Assembly: GCA_050944435.1 (NCBI GenBank)
Contig: JBMNRB010000017.1
Span: 1-64,000 of the forward strand
DNA: 64,000 bases
Direction of reading: 5' to 3'
DNA from: Ruminococcus_G sp050944435
GTDB taxonomy: Bacteria; Bacillota; Clostridia; Lachnospirales; Lachnospiraceae
Shown here: positions 33,177 through 42,540 of the stretch, piece after piece
Position numbering within the stretch: position 1 is the first letter of the stretch
How the letters are laid out: each line of letters starts with the position of its first letter
Position numbers and translations under genes: made by a program
Notes under the pieces: model-generated
The model's database searches: none
The model's input: the letters and a program-made list of their open reading frames with translations, nothing else
Told to the model about the DNA's origin: nothing

Positions 33177-34172
33177 ATGATAAGTATACGTGAAGTGGCA
33201 AAAATGGCAGGCGTTTCTCCATCTACAGTATCAAGGGTAATGAATGGGACAGCCAATGTAAATGATGAAAAAAGGCAGAGGGTTCTTAAAGTCATAAAAG
33301 AAACCGGTTTCAAACCGAATGAGGCAGCAAGAACTCTTTACAAAAAATCTGCAAGAATCATTGGGGTAATCGTGCCGAATATACAAAATCCATTTTTTAA
33401 TGGAATGGCTCAGGCTATTGAGGAGGAGGCCTACGGCAGAGGATATCGTTTAATGCTCTGTAATTCTAATAATAATCTGGAAAAAGAAAAAAATAATATT
33501 GATCTTTTGAGCAGAATGAACGCGGACGGGATTATCCTGTTGACTAATCAGGACGGGATCAGAGAGACAATAGAAAAGTGTAAAGTTCCAGTGGTGATCC
33601 TGGACCGGGAAGTAAAGGCGGAAAACCAGGTGGCATGTATTCGTTCAGATCACTATAAAGGAGGAAAGCTGGCGGCCGAGCACTTGATTATGTGCGGCTG
33701 CAGAAAGATTGTCAATATGCGGGGAGATCAGTCATTGTCCAGTGCTCGAGACCGATTTGAAGGATACCTGGACATTTGCAGAAAATATGAGATGGCTCCT
33801 CGTTATATAGACTGCAGATACAGCTTTCATGAAGGACTGAAAAAAACAGAGGAAATTTTAGATTTATATCCTGATGTGGACGGCATAATTGCAGGAAATG
33901 ACATGGTGGCCGTGTCGGTTTATAAAGTATTGAGCAAGAGAGGGTACAGAGTACCGGATGATGTACAGTTAATTGGATATGATAATATCAGTTTAAGTGA
34001 ACTGATGACGCCGGAACTGACGACTATTGCACAGCCTATTTCCAGTATGGGGAAAGCATCTGCAAAAGCGTTAATTGATTATGTGGAGAAGAAAGTTATT
34101 AGTGACAATTACCACTTTGATGTGGAATTGATACAGCGGGATACGACGATCATAAAAAAGGAGGGAAAGTAA
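33177..34172 (+). CDS. rbsR: LacI-family ribose operon repressor
   Basis: 331 aa. The LacI helix-turn-helix is at residues 2-25 (I-R-E-V-A-K-M-A-G-V-S-P-S-T-V-S-R-V), with hinge helix N-E-A-A-R-T-L near 45-51. A periplasmic-binding-protein-like effector domain follows (I-G-V-I-V-P-N-I-Q-N-P-F-F from 61). It is the first gene of the ribose operon and should bind the palindrome at 33142-33157, with ribose or a phosphorylated form as inducer. A near-identical operator lies inside its own codons at 33300-33313. The rbsK ATG directly abuts its stop. Confidence 0.94.
   Translation: MISIREVAKMAGVSPSTVSRVMNGTANVNDEKRQRVLKVIKETGFKPNEAARTLYKKSARIIGVIVPNIQNPFFNGMAQAIEEEAYGRGYRLMLCNSNNNLEKEKNNIDLLSRMNADGIILLTNQDGIRETIEKCKVPVVILDREVKAENQVACIRSDHYKGGKLAAEHLIMCGCRKIVNMRGDQSLSSARDRFEGYLDICRKYEMAPRYIDCRYSFHEGLKKTEEILDLYPDVDGIIAGNDMVAVSVYKVLSKRGYRVPDDVQLIGYDNISLSELMTPELTTIAQPISSMGKASAKALIDYVEKKVISDNYHFDVELIQRDTTIIKKEGK
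33300..33313 (+). promoter_or_regulatory. second LacI-type operator inside rbsR
   Basis: GAAACCGGTTTCAA matches the promoter operator half GAAACGGGTTTCAA in 13 of 14 bases and has a perfect 12-bp palindromic core. The two are exactly 156 bp apart, so repression by DNA looping is possible. Confidence 0.5.
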
Positions 34173-35063
34173 ATGAGTAAAATTGGAGTCGTAGGAAGCA
34201 TTAATATGGACATGACGGTAAAGGCTGAAAGAATCCCTTTAAAGGGAGAAACATTAAAAGGGGAAGATCTGAAATACATTCCAGGAGGAAAAGGAGCCAA
34301 CCAGGCAGTTGCCATGGCGAAGCTCAATGCAGACGTAGAAATGTTTGGATGCGTAGGCAATGACAGTACTGGAAATGTTCTGGTAGAAAATCTGAAAAGT
34401 ATGGGGGTAAAAACAGAACATATCAAAGTTGTGGAAAATGTTCCTACAGGATTGGCGCTGATAACAGTAGGAGAAAATGATAATACTATCGTTGTTGTGG
34501 CAGGGGCCAATGACTGTGTAGACCTTGCCTATGTGGATGAAATAAAAGACTCTCTTCTGCAATGTGAAATGGTATTGCTGCAGCATGAAATTCCCCAGGA
34601 AACCGTTGAGTACATTGCAAAACTTTGCGCCGAGAATGAAGTGAAAGTGGTTCTGAATCCAGCTCCTGCAAGGCCGGTAAAACCGGAAATCCTGGAAAAA
34701 GTAACATATTTGACACCGAATGAACATGAAACGGTGATTCTTTTTGGAAAAGAAAAGTCCTTTGATGAACTGATGAAAAAGTATCCGGAAAAATTGGTAA
34801 TCACGCAGGGATCCAGGGGAGTAAGCACCTGTTTGAAAAACGGAGAGATAATTCTGGTACCGGCCAGAAAATCCAGAGTGGTCGATACAACGGGAGCGGG
34901 AGATACGCTGAATGGAGCCTTTGCTGTTGCTCTTACGGAAGGAAAAGGCATGGAAGAAGCGCTGAAATTTGCCAATATTGCAGCAGGGTTATCTATAGAG
35001 AAATTCGGTGCTCAAGGCGGAATGCCGACATACCAGGATGTAGAAAAAGAATTGGAGGGGTGA
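34173..35063 (+). CDS. rbsK: ribokinase
   Basis: 296-aa PfkB-family kinase phosphorylating ribose at O5 with ATP. S-I-N-M-D-M near residue 8-13 binds the sugar. G-G-K-G-A-N-Q-A is near 39-46. The catalytic-base motif D-T-T-G-A-G-D-T is near 232-239. Full length. Its ATG follows the rbsR TAA with no gap, using AGGAGG in the rbsR end. It provides ribose-5-phosphate for the pentose phosphate pathway. Confidence 0.96.
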   Translation: MSKIGVVGSINMDMTVKAERIPLKGETLKGEDLKYIPGGKGANQAVAMAKLNADVEMFGCVGNDSTGNVLVENLKSMGVKTEHIKVVENVPTGLALITVGENDNTIVVVAGANDCVDLAYVDEIKDSLLQCEMVLLQHEIPQETVEYIAKLCAENEVKVVLNPAPARPVKPEILEKVTYLTPNEHETVILFGKEKSFDELMKKYPEKLVITQGSRGVSTCLKNGEIILVPARKSRVVDTTGAGDTLNGAFAVALTEGKGMEEALKFANIAAGLSIEKFGAQGGMPTYQDVEKELEG

Positions 35064-35066
35064 CAG

Positions 35067-35474
35067 ATGAAAAAGCATGGAATCTTGAACAGTGATATAT
35101 CCCGTGTGCTTTCTTACATGGGACATACAGATACCCTGGCAATAGGGGACTGCGGGCTTCCTATTCCGGAGGAGACGGAGAGAATTGATCTTGCGCTTAA
35201 ATCCGGCGTGCCTTCATTTATGGATGTCCTAACAGTAGTGATTCAGGAGATGAAGGTGGAGCAGGTTGTGTTGGCGGAAGAGATTAAAGAACAGAATCCA
35301 CAGGTGCACAAAGAGATTCAGAAACTTTTGAACACTGTGGAAAATGACTGTAAAGTAGAATACGTGACCCACCAGGAATTAAAAGACCGGACAAAATCGT
35401 GTAAGGCGGTGATTCGTACAGGTGAAACGACCCCTTATGCCAACATTATTTTACAGTCCGCATGTTTGTTCTGA
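35067..35474 (+). CDS. rbsD: D-ribose pyranase
   Basis: 135 aa, normal length. RbsD interconverts pyranose and furanose ribose so that the kinase receives the furanose form. Conserved H near residue 20 (Y-M-G-H-T-D), D-C-G-L-P-I-P near 28-34, and T-G-E-T-T-P-Y-A-N near 118-126. It starts three bases after rbsK with GGAGGGG. Confidence 0.95.
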   Translation: MKKHGILNSDISRVLSYMGHTDTLAIGDCGLPIPEETERIDLALKSGVPSFMDVLTVVIQEMKVEQVVLAEEIKEQNPQVHKEIQKLLNTVENDCKVEYVTHQELKDRTKSCKAVIRTGETTPYANIILQSACLF

Positions 35475-35504
35475 GTTTAACATCTTAAAAAGGGAGGCAG
35501 GAAA

Positions 35505-36989
35505 ATGCAGATTGAGATGAAAGGGATTGACAAGGCCTTCGGAAGCAATCAGGTTCTAAAGGACGCCGGTTTTGTATTAAGTGACGGTGAAGTCCATGCG
35601 CTTATGGGCGAAAACGGTGCAGGTAAATCAACCCTGATGAAGATCCTGACAGGTGTTTACACGAAGGATAAGGGGACAATTTTTGTTGACGGACATGAGG
35701 TACATTATAAAAATCCTCAGGAGGCCGAAAAAGCCGGTATTGTTTTTATTCATCAGGAATTGAATGTGCTGTACGACCTGACGGTGGAAGAAAATCTTTT
35801 TATTGGAAAAGAAATTAAAGGGAGATTTGGTTTGTGCAATCAGAAAGCCATGCGCAAAAAAGCGCAGGAAGCCCTAGGCAGATTAGGGGTTCATATTTCA
35901 CCGTCAGAAGTTATGGCCAATTTGTCGGTGGGGCAGCAGCAGATGATTGAGATTTGCAAAGCACTTATGGTAGACGCAAAGGTGATTATTATGGATGAAC
36001 CCACAGCCGCGCTGACACAAAGTGAAACGCTGGTACTTTTTGACGTAATTCGTTCATTAAAAAAGGCGGGTGTTTCCATAGTTTATATTTCTCACCGTAT
36101 GGAGGAAATTTTTGAACTGTGTGACAGAATCAGCGTTCTGAGAGACGGAACATATATTGGAACAAAAAATATTCAGGATACCAACATGAATGAAATCGTC
36201 AAAATGATGATCGGACGGGAAATCGGTGAGAGGTATCCGGCCAGAAACTGTAAAATAGGGAAAACAGTTCTTAAGGTCAGGGATTTAACAAAAGAAGGTG
36301 TTTTTCGAAATGTGAATTTTGAAGTGAAGGCCGGAGAAGTCTTGGGTGTTTCCGGTCTGATGGGAGCTGGCAGAACGGAGATTATGCAGGCTATTTTTGG
36401 AAATCTTCATTATGACAAAGGCAGTATTGAAATCGATGGAAAAGAAGTTCATATAAAGTCTCCTATTCAGGCCATGCGCTGCGGAATTGGGTTTATTACG
36501 GAGGACCGGAAAGTGGAAGGACTGATGCTGGAAGAGAGCATTGAGAAAAATATTGCTCTGGCTAATCTTTCTAAAGTTTCTGATCACAAGGTAATGAATA
36601 AAAAGAAAGAGGACGAGCTGGTTAAAAAGGGAATTGAGGAACTTCACATTAAATGTTTTGGGCCGGATCATGAATGCGGCAATCTAAGCGGAGGAAATCA
36701 GCAGAAGGTAGTTTTTGCAAAATGGATCTATACGGATCCCAAGATTTTGATTTTGGATGAACCCACCAGAGGTGTGGATATCGGTGCGAAAAAGGAGATT
36801 TATACGATTATCAATGAACTGGCAGCAAAGGGTGTGGCAATTATTATGGTTTCTTCGGAGCTTCCTGAAGTGCTGGGAATGAGTGACAGAATTATGGTAG
36901 TAAGAGAAGGAGATATCCGTGGAATTATCGGGAAAGAAGAAGCGAATCAGGAAAATATTATGACGTTGGCAACGGGAGGTACAATTTAA
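35505..36989 (+). CDS. rbsA: ribose ABC transporter, ATPase
   Basis: 494 aa with two fused ABC domains, as in the sugar-importing CUT2 group. The first has Walker A G-E-N-G-A-G-K-S-T near 35-43, signature L-S-V-G-Q-Q-Q near 139 and Walker B I-M-D-E-P. The second (from about 250) has a degenerate Walker A, G-L-M-G-A-G-R-T-E, usual for CUT2, with signature L-S-G-G-N-Q-Q-K and Walker B L-I-L-D-E-P. It drives uptake with RbsC and RbsB. The stop shares one base with the rbsC start. Confidence 0.96.
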   Translation: MQIEMKGIDKAFGSNQVLKDAGFVLSDGEVHALMGENGAGKSTLMKILTGVYTKDKGTIFVDGHEVHYKNPQEAEKAGIVFIHQELNVLYDLTVEENLFIGKEIKGRFGLCNQKAMRKKAQEALGRLGVHISPSEVMANLSVGQQQMIEICKALMVDAKVIIMDEPTAALTQSETLVLFDVIRSLKKAGVSIVYISHRMEEIFELCDRISVLRDGTYIGTKNIQDTNMNEIVKMMIGREIGERYPARNCKIGKTVLKVRDLTKEGVFRNVNFEVKAGEVLGVSGLMGAGRTEIMQAIFGNLHYDKGSIEIDGKEVHIKSPIQAMRCGIGFITEDRKVEGLMLEESIEKNIALANLSKVSDHKVMNKKKEDELVKKGIEELHIKCFGPDHECGNLSGGNQQKVVFAKWIYTDPKILILDEPTRGVDIGAKKEIYTIINELAAKGVAIIMVSSELPEVLGMSDRIMVVREGDIRGIIGKEEANQENIMTLATGGTI

Positions 36990-37930
36990 TGAACGCGAAT
37001 CAGAAAAATATAGTAAATCGTGTGCAGGATTTGGGCGCGCTTATTGCGCTGGTTGTGCTGATTATCGGTATCAGTGCAGTTAGTCCGGAGTTTAGGACAT
37101 GGAGCAACTTTTTATCTCTGTTAAGGCAGTCGTCCATTAACGGTTTGATTGCTTTTGGTATGACCTGCGTTATCCTGACAGATGCGATCGACCTGTCCGT
37201 GGGATCTGTATTAGCTCTGAGTACCGTTCTTTGTGCAGGAATGATTACCAGCGGTGTTCCGGCTGGAGCAGCCATGATTGCGGCATTGATCATAGGTACG
37301 GCTCTTGGCATTGTCAGCGGTGTGTTGGTAACGAAGGGACGTCTGCAGCCCTTTATCGCAACATTGATTACCATGACGGTTTATCGTGGTCTGACCATGA
37401 TTTTTACCAATGGAAAACCGATTTCTAATCTGGGAGACAGTTTTGTATTGAAATTGATCGGTAAGGGAAATTTGTATCGTGTTCCTATCCCTGTTATTCT
37501 GTTGATTCTCATTTTTATTGGATTTTTCTTTTTGTTGAATAAGACTACATTTGGACGTGCGGTTTATGCAACGGGAAGCAACTGGAAATGTGCTAAACTG
37601 GCGGGAGTGAATATCCATCGGACAAAGATTATCGCTTATGCAATCTCTGGCTTTATGTCTGCACTGTCAGGATTGATTCTTCTGTCCAGGCTCGGATCGG
37701 CGCAGCCGAATCTGGGCGACGGATACGAACTGGATGCGATTGCTGCGGTTGCGCTGGGAGGAACCAGCATGAGCGGCGGACGTGGAAAAATATACGGTAC
37801 TTTTGTGGGTGTATTAATTATTGCTGTATTGAATAATGGTTTGAATATCCTGGGTGTGTCCTCTTATTATCAGGATGTAATCAAAGGGCTCGTTATTCTG
37901 GTAGCAGTACTGTCTGACAGAAAACGTTAA
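36989..37930 (+). CDS. rbsC: ribose ABC transporter, permease
   Basis: 313-aa membrane permease of the CUT2/RbsC family with about nine to ten hydrophobic helices. G-M-T-C-V-I-L-T-D-A-I-D-L-S-V-G near 49-64 and the later A-V-A-L-G-G-T-S-M-S-G-G-R-G motif, which contacts the ATPase, are typical. TAATG overlap with rbsA indicates coupled translation. Probably works as a homodimer. Confidence 0.96.
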   Translation: MNANQKNIVNRVQDLGALIALVVLIIGISAVSPEFRTWSNFLSLLRQSSINGLIAFGMTCVILTDAIDLSVGSVLALSTVLCAGMITSGVPAGAAMIAALIIGTALGIVSGVLVTKGRLQPFIATLITMTVYRGLTMIFTNGKPISNLGDSFVLKLIGKGNLYRVPIPVILLILIFIGFFFLLNKTTFGRAVYATGSNWKCAKLAGVNIHRTKIIAYAISGFMSALSGLILLSRLGSAQPNLGDGYELDAIAAVALGGTSMSGGRGKIYGTFVGVLIIAVLNNGLNILGVSSYYQDVIKGLVILVAVLSDRKR

Positions 37931-37954
37931 ATAAGTAGGAAGGAGAAATCAGCG

Positions 37955-38884
37955 ATGAAAATAAAAAAACTAACAGCTCTTTTGGCGGCGGTTTGTCTGC
38001 TGTTGGGTGTAATGACGGGATGTGAAAATGCGATTACGATTGACGGAGAGGGAGAAGCTTCTGGAGAAACGGTAGGCAGCGGGGTAATTGGTCTGTCTGT
38101 TTCTACGCAGAATAATCCCTTCTTCGTATCTCTTGTGGAAGGGGCAGAAGCACAGGCAAAAGAGGACGGCGTGGAACTGGTTGTGGTTGATGCCGGTGAT
38201 GATGCCGCAAAACAGGCCAGTGATGTGGAGGATTTGATTTCCAGAAATGTCAGCGTTTTGATTGTAAATCCTGTAGATTCCGACGCGGTAGCGCCGGCTG
38301 TACAGAATGCAGTATCTCAGGGCATCAAGGTCATCTCTGTAGACCGGGTGGTGAACGGAGTGGATGTGGACTGTCAGATTGCTTCGGATAATGTAGCCGG
38401 TGCGAAAATGGCGACGGAATATCTGATTGAACAGATTGGCGAGGGTGCAAAGGTAGCGGAGATTCAGGGAACGCCTGGGGCATCTGCAACTATAGACCGG
38501 GGAGAAGGATTTCACGAAGCGGCGGATGCGGCTTTAAATGTGGTGAGCAGCCAGACGGCCAACTTCGACCGTGCAGAAGGTATGACAGTTATGGAAAATA
38601 TGCTCCAGTCGGATTCGTCTATTGCAGGTGTATTTGCCCATAATGATGAGATGGCTCTGGGTGCGGTGGAAGCCATTGCAGCTTCAGGGAAGGATATCAA
38701 AGTAGTAGGTTTTGACGCTACTGACGATGCTGTAGCGGCGGTGGAATCAGGGAGGATGCTGGCTACCGTTGCGCAGAAGCCGGAGCTGATGGGCGCTACT
38801 GCGGTTGAAACTGCAGAAAAACTGATTGCCGGCGAGGAAGTGGAAAAATCTATGCCGGTAGAAGTGGAATTGATTACAAAATAA
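37955..38884 (+). CDS. rbsB: ribose-binding lipoprotein
   Basis: 309 aa. Lipoprotein signal with lipobox G-V-M-T-G-C (Cys at about 23), then a short acidic linker and a type I periplasmic-binding fold from about residue 43 (I-G-L-S-V-S-T-Q-N-N-P-F-F). V-D-R-V and A-S-D-N near 130-145 are ribose-pocket positions in RbsB proteins. Anchored outside the membrane, it delivers ribose to RbsC/RbsA. Last gene of the operon, with AGGAAGGAG and a strong terminator after it. Confidence 0.95.
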   Translation: MKIKKLTALLAAVCLLLGVMTGCENAITIDGEGEASGETVGSGVIGLSVSTQNNPFFVSLVEGAEAQAKEDGVELVVVDAGDDAAKQASDVEDLISRNVSVLIVNPVDSDAVAPAVQNAVSQGIKVISVDRVVNGVDVDCQIASDNVAGAKMATEYLIEQIGEGAKVAEIQGTPGASATIDRGEGFHEAADAALNVVSSQTANFDRAEGMTVMENMLQSDSSIAGVFAHNDEMALGAVEAIAASGKDIKVVGFDATDDAVAAVESGRMLATVAQKPELMGATAVETAEKLIAGEEVEKSMPVEVELITK

Positions 38885-38913
38885 GCAAAGTAACGAAAGA
38901 CAATATGACAGAG

Positions 38914-38958
38914 CTGCCCCATCGGTGATAGTTAGCCACAGATGGGGCAGTATTTTTT
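38914..38958 (+). terminator. terminator of the rbs operon
   Basis: CTGCCCCATC / GATGGGGCAG stem (38914-38950) then TATTTTTT. It also separates the convergent lipoprotein gene. Confidence 0.9.
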
Positions 38959-38965
38959 ACGGTTA

Positions 38966-39970
38966 TTATTGGGGAATATATTTGTCCAATAATTCATTGC
39001 AGTTATCCGCAGTCATATCAAATAGTTCAATGTTGGTCCGTTCGTTGATCTCTTCGCCAAGGTATTCTTTCTGAGCAATTTCAGCACACAGATCCCCGAT
39101 CATAGGCCAATAGACAAATACCGCATAATCTTCACTGCCTTCGTTAATAAGGTAGGCGTCTTCTCTGTTTCCGACAACTCCGCAGGTGATAACCTCTGTC
39201 ATATTGGCTGCTTTCAGTGCTTCACAGACACCCAGGATAGAAAAGTTGTCGGGGGCAACGATACAATCGATATCATCTCCGTATTTTTGAATCCAGTCTT
39301 CTGTGACACGCATAGAATCCTCGGTAGTAAAATTACCGGGCTGACTGGAGAGAACGTTTAAATCGTCTCTTTCCGCTATGGCATCCATGAATCCCTGTTC
39401 TCTTAAGACAGCGGCTTCACGACCGGGAGTGCCCTGGATATAACAGATATTAGCATTTTCCGGAAGATTCTCAACACACCATGCGCCCTGATGCTGACCT
39501 ATTTCGCTCTCGTCAAAACCGATAAATTTCCACTCACCACTGGTAGCTTCTGTTCCAACCATGAATACGGGAACTCCTTCGCTATTACATGTCTGTACAG
39601 CGGCAGCATTTGCAGCAGTATCGACACCGATGATAAACATCATATCCACGCCTTTGGTAAGCATTGTTTCCACGTTGTTGGATTGTTTGTCAACACTCAG
39701 TGCAGAATCTGCGGTCATAGTTTCTACTTTTTCAGCGCCCACTGCTTCGGCAAATTCAGCGCTTTCCACAATTTTCTGAAAATTTTGCATGGCAGGATAA
39801 CAGTTTGTATCTCCATTGTCAATATTTACGAAACCTACGCGATATACATAATTTTTTTCTTCGTTTTCTGTGACATTACTTTCTGTAGTTTCGTTTCTCA
39901 AGCTGCAGCCAGTGGCTGTCATGACAGCCATCATGAATGCCAGTAACCCTGTAATCCATTTTCGTTTCAT
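38966..39970 (-). CDS. orphan sugar-binding-like lipoprotein (type I PBP fold)
   Basis: 334 aa. Signal peptide with lipobox A-T-G-C (Cys at about 22), a spacer rich in Glu/Asn/Thr, then a type I periplasmic-binding domain from about residue 43 (Y-R-V-G-F-V-N-I-D-N). Unlike rbsB it has no permease or ATPase next to it. A divergent AraC gene, now frameshifted, starts 200 bp away. It could feed a distant transporter, share RbsAC, or act as a surface sensor. The ligand is unknown. Ribosome site AAAGGGG. A TATAAT (minus strand, 40031-40036) is the likely -10 box. Confidence 0.85.
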   Translation of the reverse strand: MKRKWITGLLAFMMAVMTATGCSLRNETTESNVTENEEKNYVYRVGFVNIDNGDTNCYPAMQNFQKIVESAEFAEAVGAEKVETMTADSALSVDKQSNNVETMLTKGVDMMFIIGVDTAANAAAVQTCNSEGVPVFMVGTEATSGEWKFIGFDESEIGQHQGAWCVENLPENANICYIQGTPGREAAVLREQGFMDAIAERDDLNVLSSQPGNFTTEDSMRVTEDWIQKYGDDIDCIVAPDNFSILGVCEALKAANMTEVITCGVVGNREDAYLINEGSEDYAVFVYWPMIGDLCAEIAQKEYLGEEINERTNIELFDMTADNCNELLDKYIPQ

Positions 39971-40096
39971 TCGTAACTACCCCTTTCTTTTTGCACATTT
40001 TATTCCTGAAATATTTAAATCAGTGTAGTTATTATAGCAGGGAAAAATGGTGGGACTCACGTAAGTTTTCTGTGCAAAAACAGGACTTTTCTGCTC

Positions 40097-40126
40097 TGTA
40101 CATAGTAATTCTTAAAATAGTATAAT
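40097..40126 (+). promoter_or_regulatory. possible promoter of the AraC gene
   Basis: TGTACA (40097-40102), 18 nt, TATAAT (40121-40126), 45 bases before the ATG. Confidence 0.4.
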
Positions 40127-40170
40127 TTAATAAACGGAAGGGCATATATGAGAAAAGGAAGTGGGAAATT

Positions 40171-41036
40171 ATGAAACATAGGGAAAAAGGTGTATATGGA
40201 AATTCCACTATGGTTTTCCATACGCCCAGTACAGCGGCGTTGGAAAATTTGTTTTATTTGAATTATGTTGGATTTTTTCATTGTAATTCCAACTACAAAA
40301 TTAAAAGAAAAATGAACGAAATGTATGAACCATATCTGTTTATTCTGGTTCTTCAGGGGACAATACAATTGGACATCAGGGGCAGCATTTTGAGGCAGGA
40401 CCGGCTTCCTGCCTATTTTTTGACAGTCGGCAGGAACATGCGTATTATGCCACTGATTTTGCTGTTTTTCAGTATGCTCATTTTGGAGGAAATCTGAGTG
40501 ATTATTATTTCCAAAGGATTACAGAAAACCATCATTTTTGTTTTAAAACGAATAATTCAGAGAGTTTAACGGGCGTTTTAAGCAAAATTGAAGAAGAGGC
40601 TGAACAAAGTATTCCTAATGAACATATTTTGTCTGCACATCTCCATATGATGTTGAGCCTTGGACTTTGCGACCGGGAGAACTATGCTACGGTAAATTCC
40701 AAAAGAGTAGCTGCTTGTATTCGATATATGAAAGCCCATATTGATCGGCCAGTGACTTTGGAAGAGCTGGCAAAGGAGGTTCATCTTAGTCCTTATTATC
40801 TCAACCGAATTTTTAAAAGGTATACGGATGCTTCGCCGGGAGAATTTATGCTGAATCTGCGTCTTTCCCGCGCAAAACAGTTGTTGGTAACAACCACACA
40901 CCCTATTTATATAATTTCTGAAATGTGCGGTTATCGGGATCCAGATTACTTTATCCGGATATTTAAAAAGAAGATTGGCGCAACGCCGCTGCGATATCGC
41001 AGGGTAAGAGCCAATCTTCTGATTAAAGAACACTAA
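40171..41036 (+). pseudogene. AraC-family regulator, disrupted by a one-base frameshift
   Basis: The 5' frame (40171 to the stop at 40495-40497) encodes an AraC N-terminal domain up to L-D-I-R-G. It then loses sense at a run of four G (40379-40382). The next frame is open from there and gives H-F-E-A-G-P-A-S-C, then F-F-D-S-R-Q-E-H-A-Y-Y-A and Y-A-H-F-G-G-N, exactly the AraC sugar-domain pattern. It continues into two helix-turn-helix motifs (V-T-L-E-E-L-A-K-E-V-H-L-S and I-S-E-M-C-G-Y). One extra G restores a 288-aa protein with a good ATG. It is either a real inactivation, slippage in the G run, or a sequencing error. It is divergent from the orphan lipoprotein gene. Confidence 0.85.
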
Positions 41037-41045
41037 TAATTTTTG

Positions 41046-42437
41046 TTATTTTTCATTTTCTCCCACAATAATAAGCCGATTCAGCAGCTTCATTTCTCTC
41101 GTGATAAAAATGATTACCAGTACCGCTGCCATGAAATCTGCTATGGGAGCTGAATACATGACGCCGTCGATTCCCATGAACATGGGAAGGATAATAATCA
41201 GCGGCAGCAGAAAGATAATCTGGCGTGTCAGGGACAGGAAAATACCTTTTGCTGCTTTACCAATGGAAGTAAAAAAGTTGGAAGATACCGGCTGCAGTCC
41301 GTTGATGAAAGTGAAAAACAGAAAAATATGGAAATATTGTTCTGCAAACTGGAAGTACTCCTCGCTTCCGGAACCAAACAGGCCGATAATCTGCCGCGGA
41401 AATAACCGGAAGCATAAAAATGCAATACAGGAAATTATAGTGGCGGCTGCGGCAGCTTTTAAATAGGCTTCCCGTACACGGCGATATTTCTTTGCTCCGT
41501 AATTAAAACTGACAATAGGCTGCAGCCCCTGAGAAGTTCCAATACACAGGGAGAAGAATATCATATTCACCTTTGAGATGATTCCCGCGCAGGCAAGGGG
41601 AATCTCGCTACCGTAGTTGGATTGCGCACCATAATAGCGCAGGATATTGTTCATGGCAATCTGAACTACCATCATGGCCAACTGATTGAAGCAGGGCGCC
41701 ATGCCCAGTCTCACAATGTCTTTGCAGTACTGAAAGGAAGGTACTAATGATTTTAAAGTCAAATGTACCGTTTTAAACCGGGTAAAATAAATAATTACCA
41801 TAATACCGGAAACAATCTGTCCGATAATGGTGGCCAGGGCGGCGCCTGCCATCCCCATATCGAACCTAAAGATAAACAGGGGATCCAAAATTGTATTGAG
41901 GACAGCACCGGTCAGGGTGCAGATCATGGAAAATTTGGGGCTGCCGTCAGCACGGATCAGATTGGAGCCTCCTGTGGCCAAAATCAGGAAGGGAAACCCC
42001 AGGGATGTAATTCCGGTATAGGTAAGGGAGTAGTCCAGAATATCGGGGGTTGCACCGAACAAGTTCATCATGGGTTTCAGAAAAATTCTGACGATCAGAC
42101 ATAACAGGACGCCCAGTGAAAACAGCAGAAAAATTGCGTTTCCGGCATATCGTTTGGCTTTTTCCTTTTCGTTTCCGCCCATGGAAAGGTTAAAGTTGGC
42201 GGCGCCGCCAATGCCGCACATCAGGGATAATGCAGTACAGGTAATGGTAAGGGGGAAAGCAACATTTGTGGCTGCATTTCCCAGAGTTCCCACGCTGTGG
42301 CCGATAAAAAACTGGTCAACGATATTATAAAGAGCGCTGACCAGCATGGCGATAATACTGGGAACGGCAAAGCGAACGAGAAGCTTGTTGATTGGTTCCG
42401 TACCCAGCGGATTGGAAGCGGTTGTTGTAGTTGTCAT
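41046..42437 (-). CDS. MATE-family efflux transporter
   Basis: 463 aa with twelve hydrophobic helices in two similar halves. P-S-I-I-A-M-L-V-S-A-L-Y-N-I-V-D near residue 28-43 is typical of the Clostridia MATE/DinF-like branch. Exports drugs or metabolites using a Na+ or H+ gradient; the substrate is unknown. GAGGTA ribosome site. It ends ten bases from the disrupted AraC gene on the other strand, with no clear terminator between. Confidence 0.93.
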   Translation of the reverse strand: MTTTTTASNPLGTEPINKLLVRFAVPSIIAMLVSALYNIVDQFFIGHSVGTLGNAATNVAFPLTITCTALSLMCGIGGAANFNLSMGGNEKEKAKRYAGNAIFLLFSLGVLLCLIVRIFLKPMMNLFGATPDILDYSLTYTGITSLGFPFLILATGGSNLIRADGSPKFSMICTLTGAVLNTILDPLFIFRFDMGMAGAALATIIGQIVSGIMVIIYFTRFKTVHLTLKSLVPSFQYCKDIVRLGMAPCFNQLAMMVVQIAMNNILRYYGAQSNYGSEIPLACAGIISKVNMIFFSLCIGTSQGLQPIVSFNYGAKKYRRVREAYLKAAAAATIISCIAFLCFRLFPRQIIGLFGSGSEEYFQFAEQYFHIFLFFTFINGLQPVSSNFFTSIGKAAKGIFLSLTRQIIFLLPLIIILPMFMGIDGVMYSAPIADFMAAVLVIIFITREMKLLNRLIIVGENEK

Positions 42438-42540
42438 GGTAAATACCTCATCTTTCGCAGGTTTGTATATTTAGTGTACCTGATTGAAGGAGGGGAGTCA
42501 ATGGTCGGTTGATAAGGAATGGTCATTTGGCAGGGAAATA

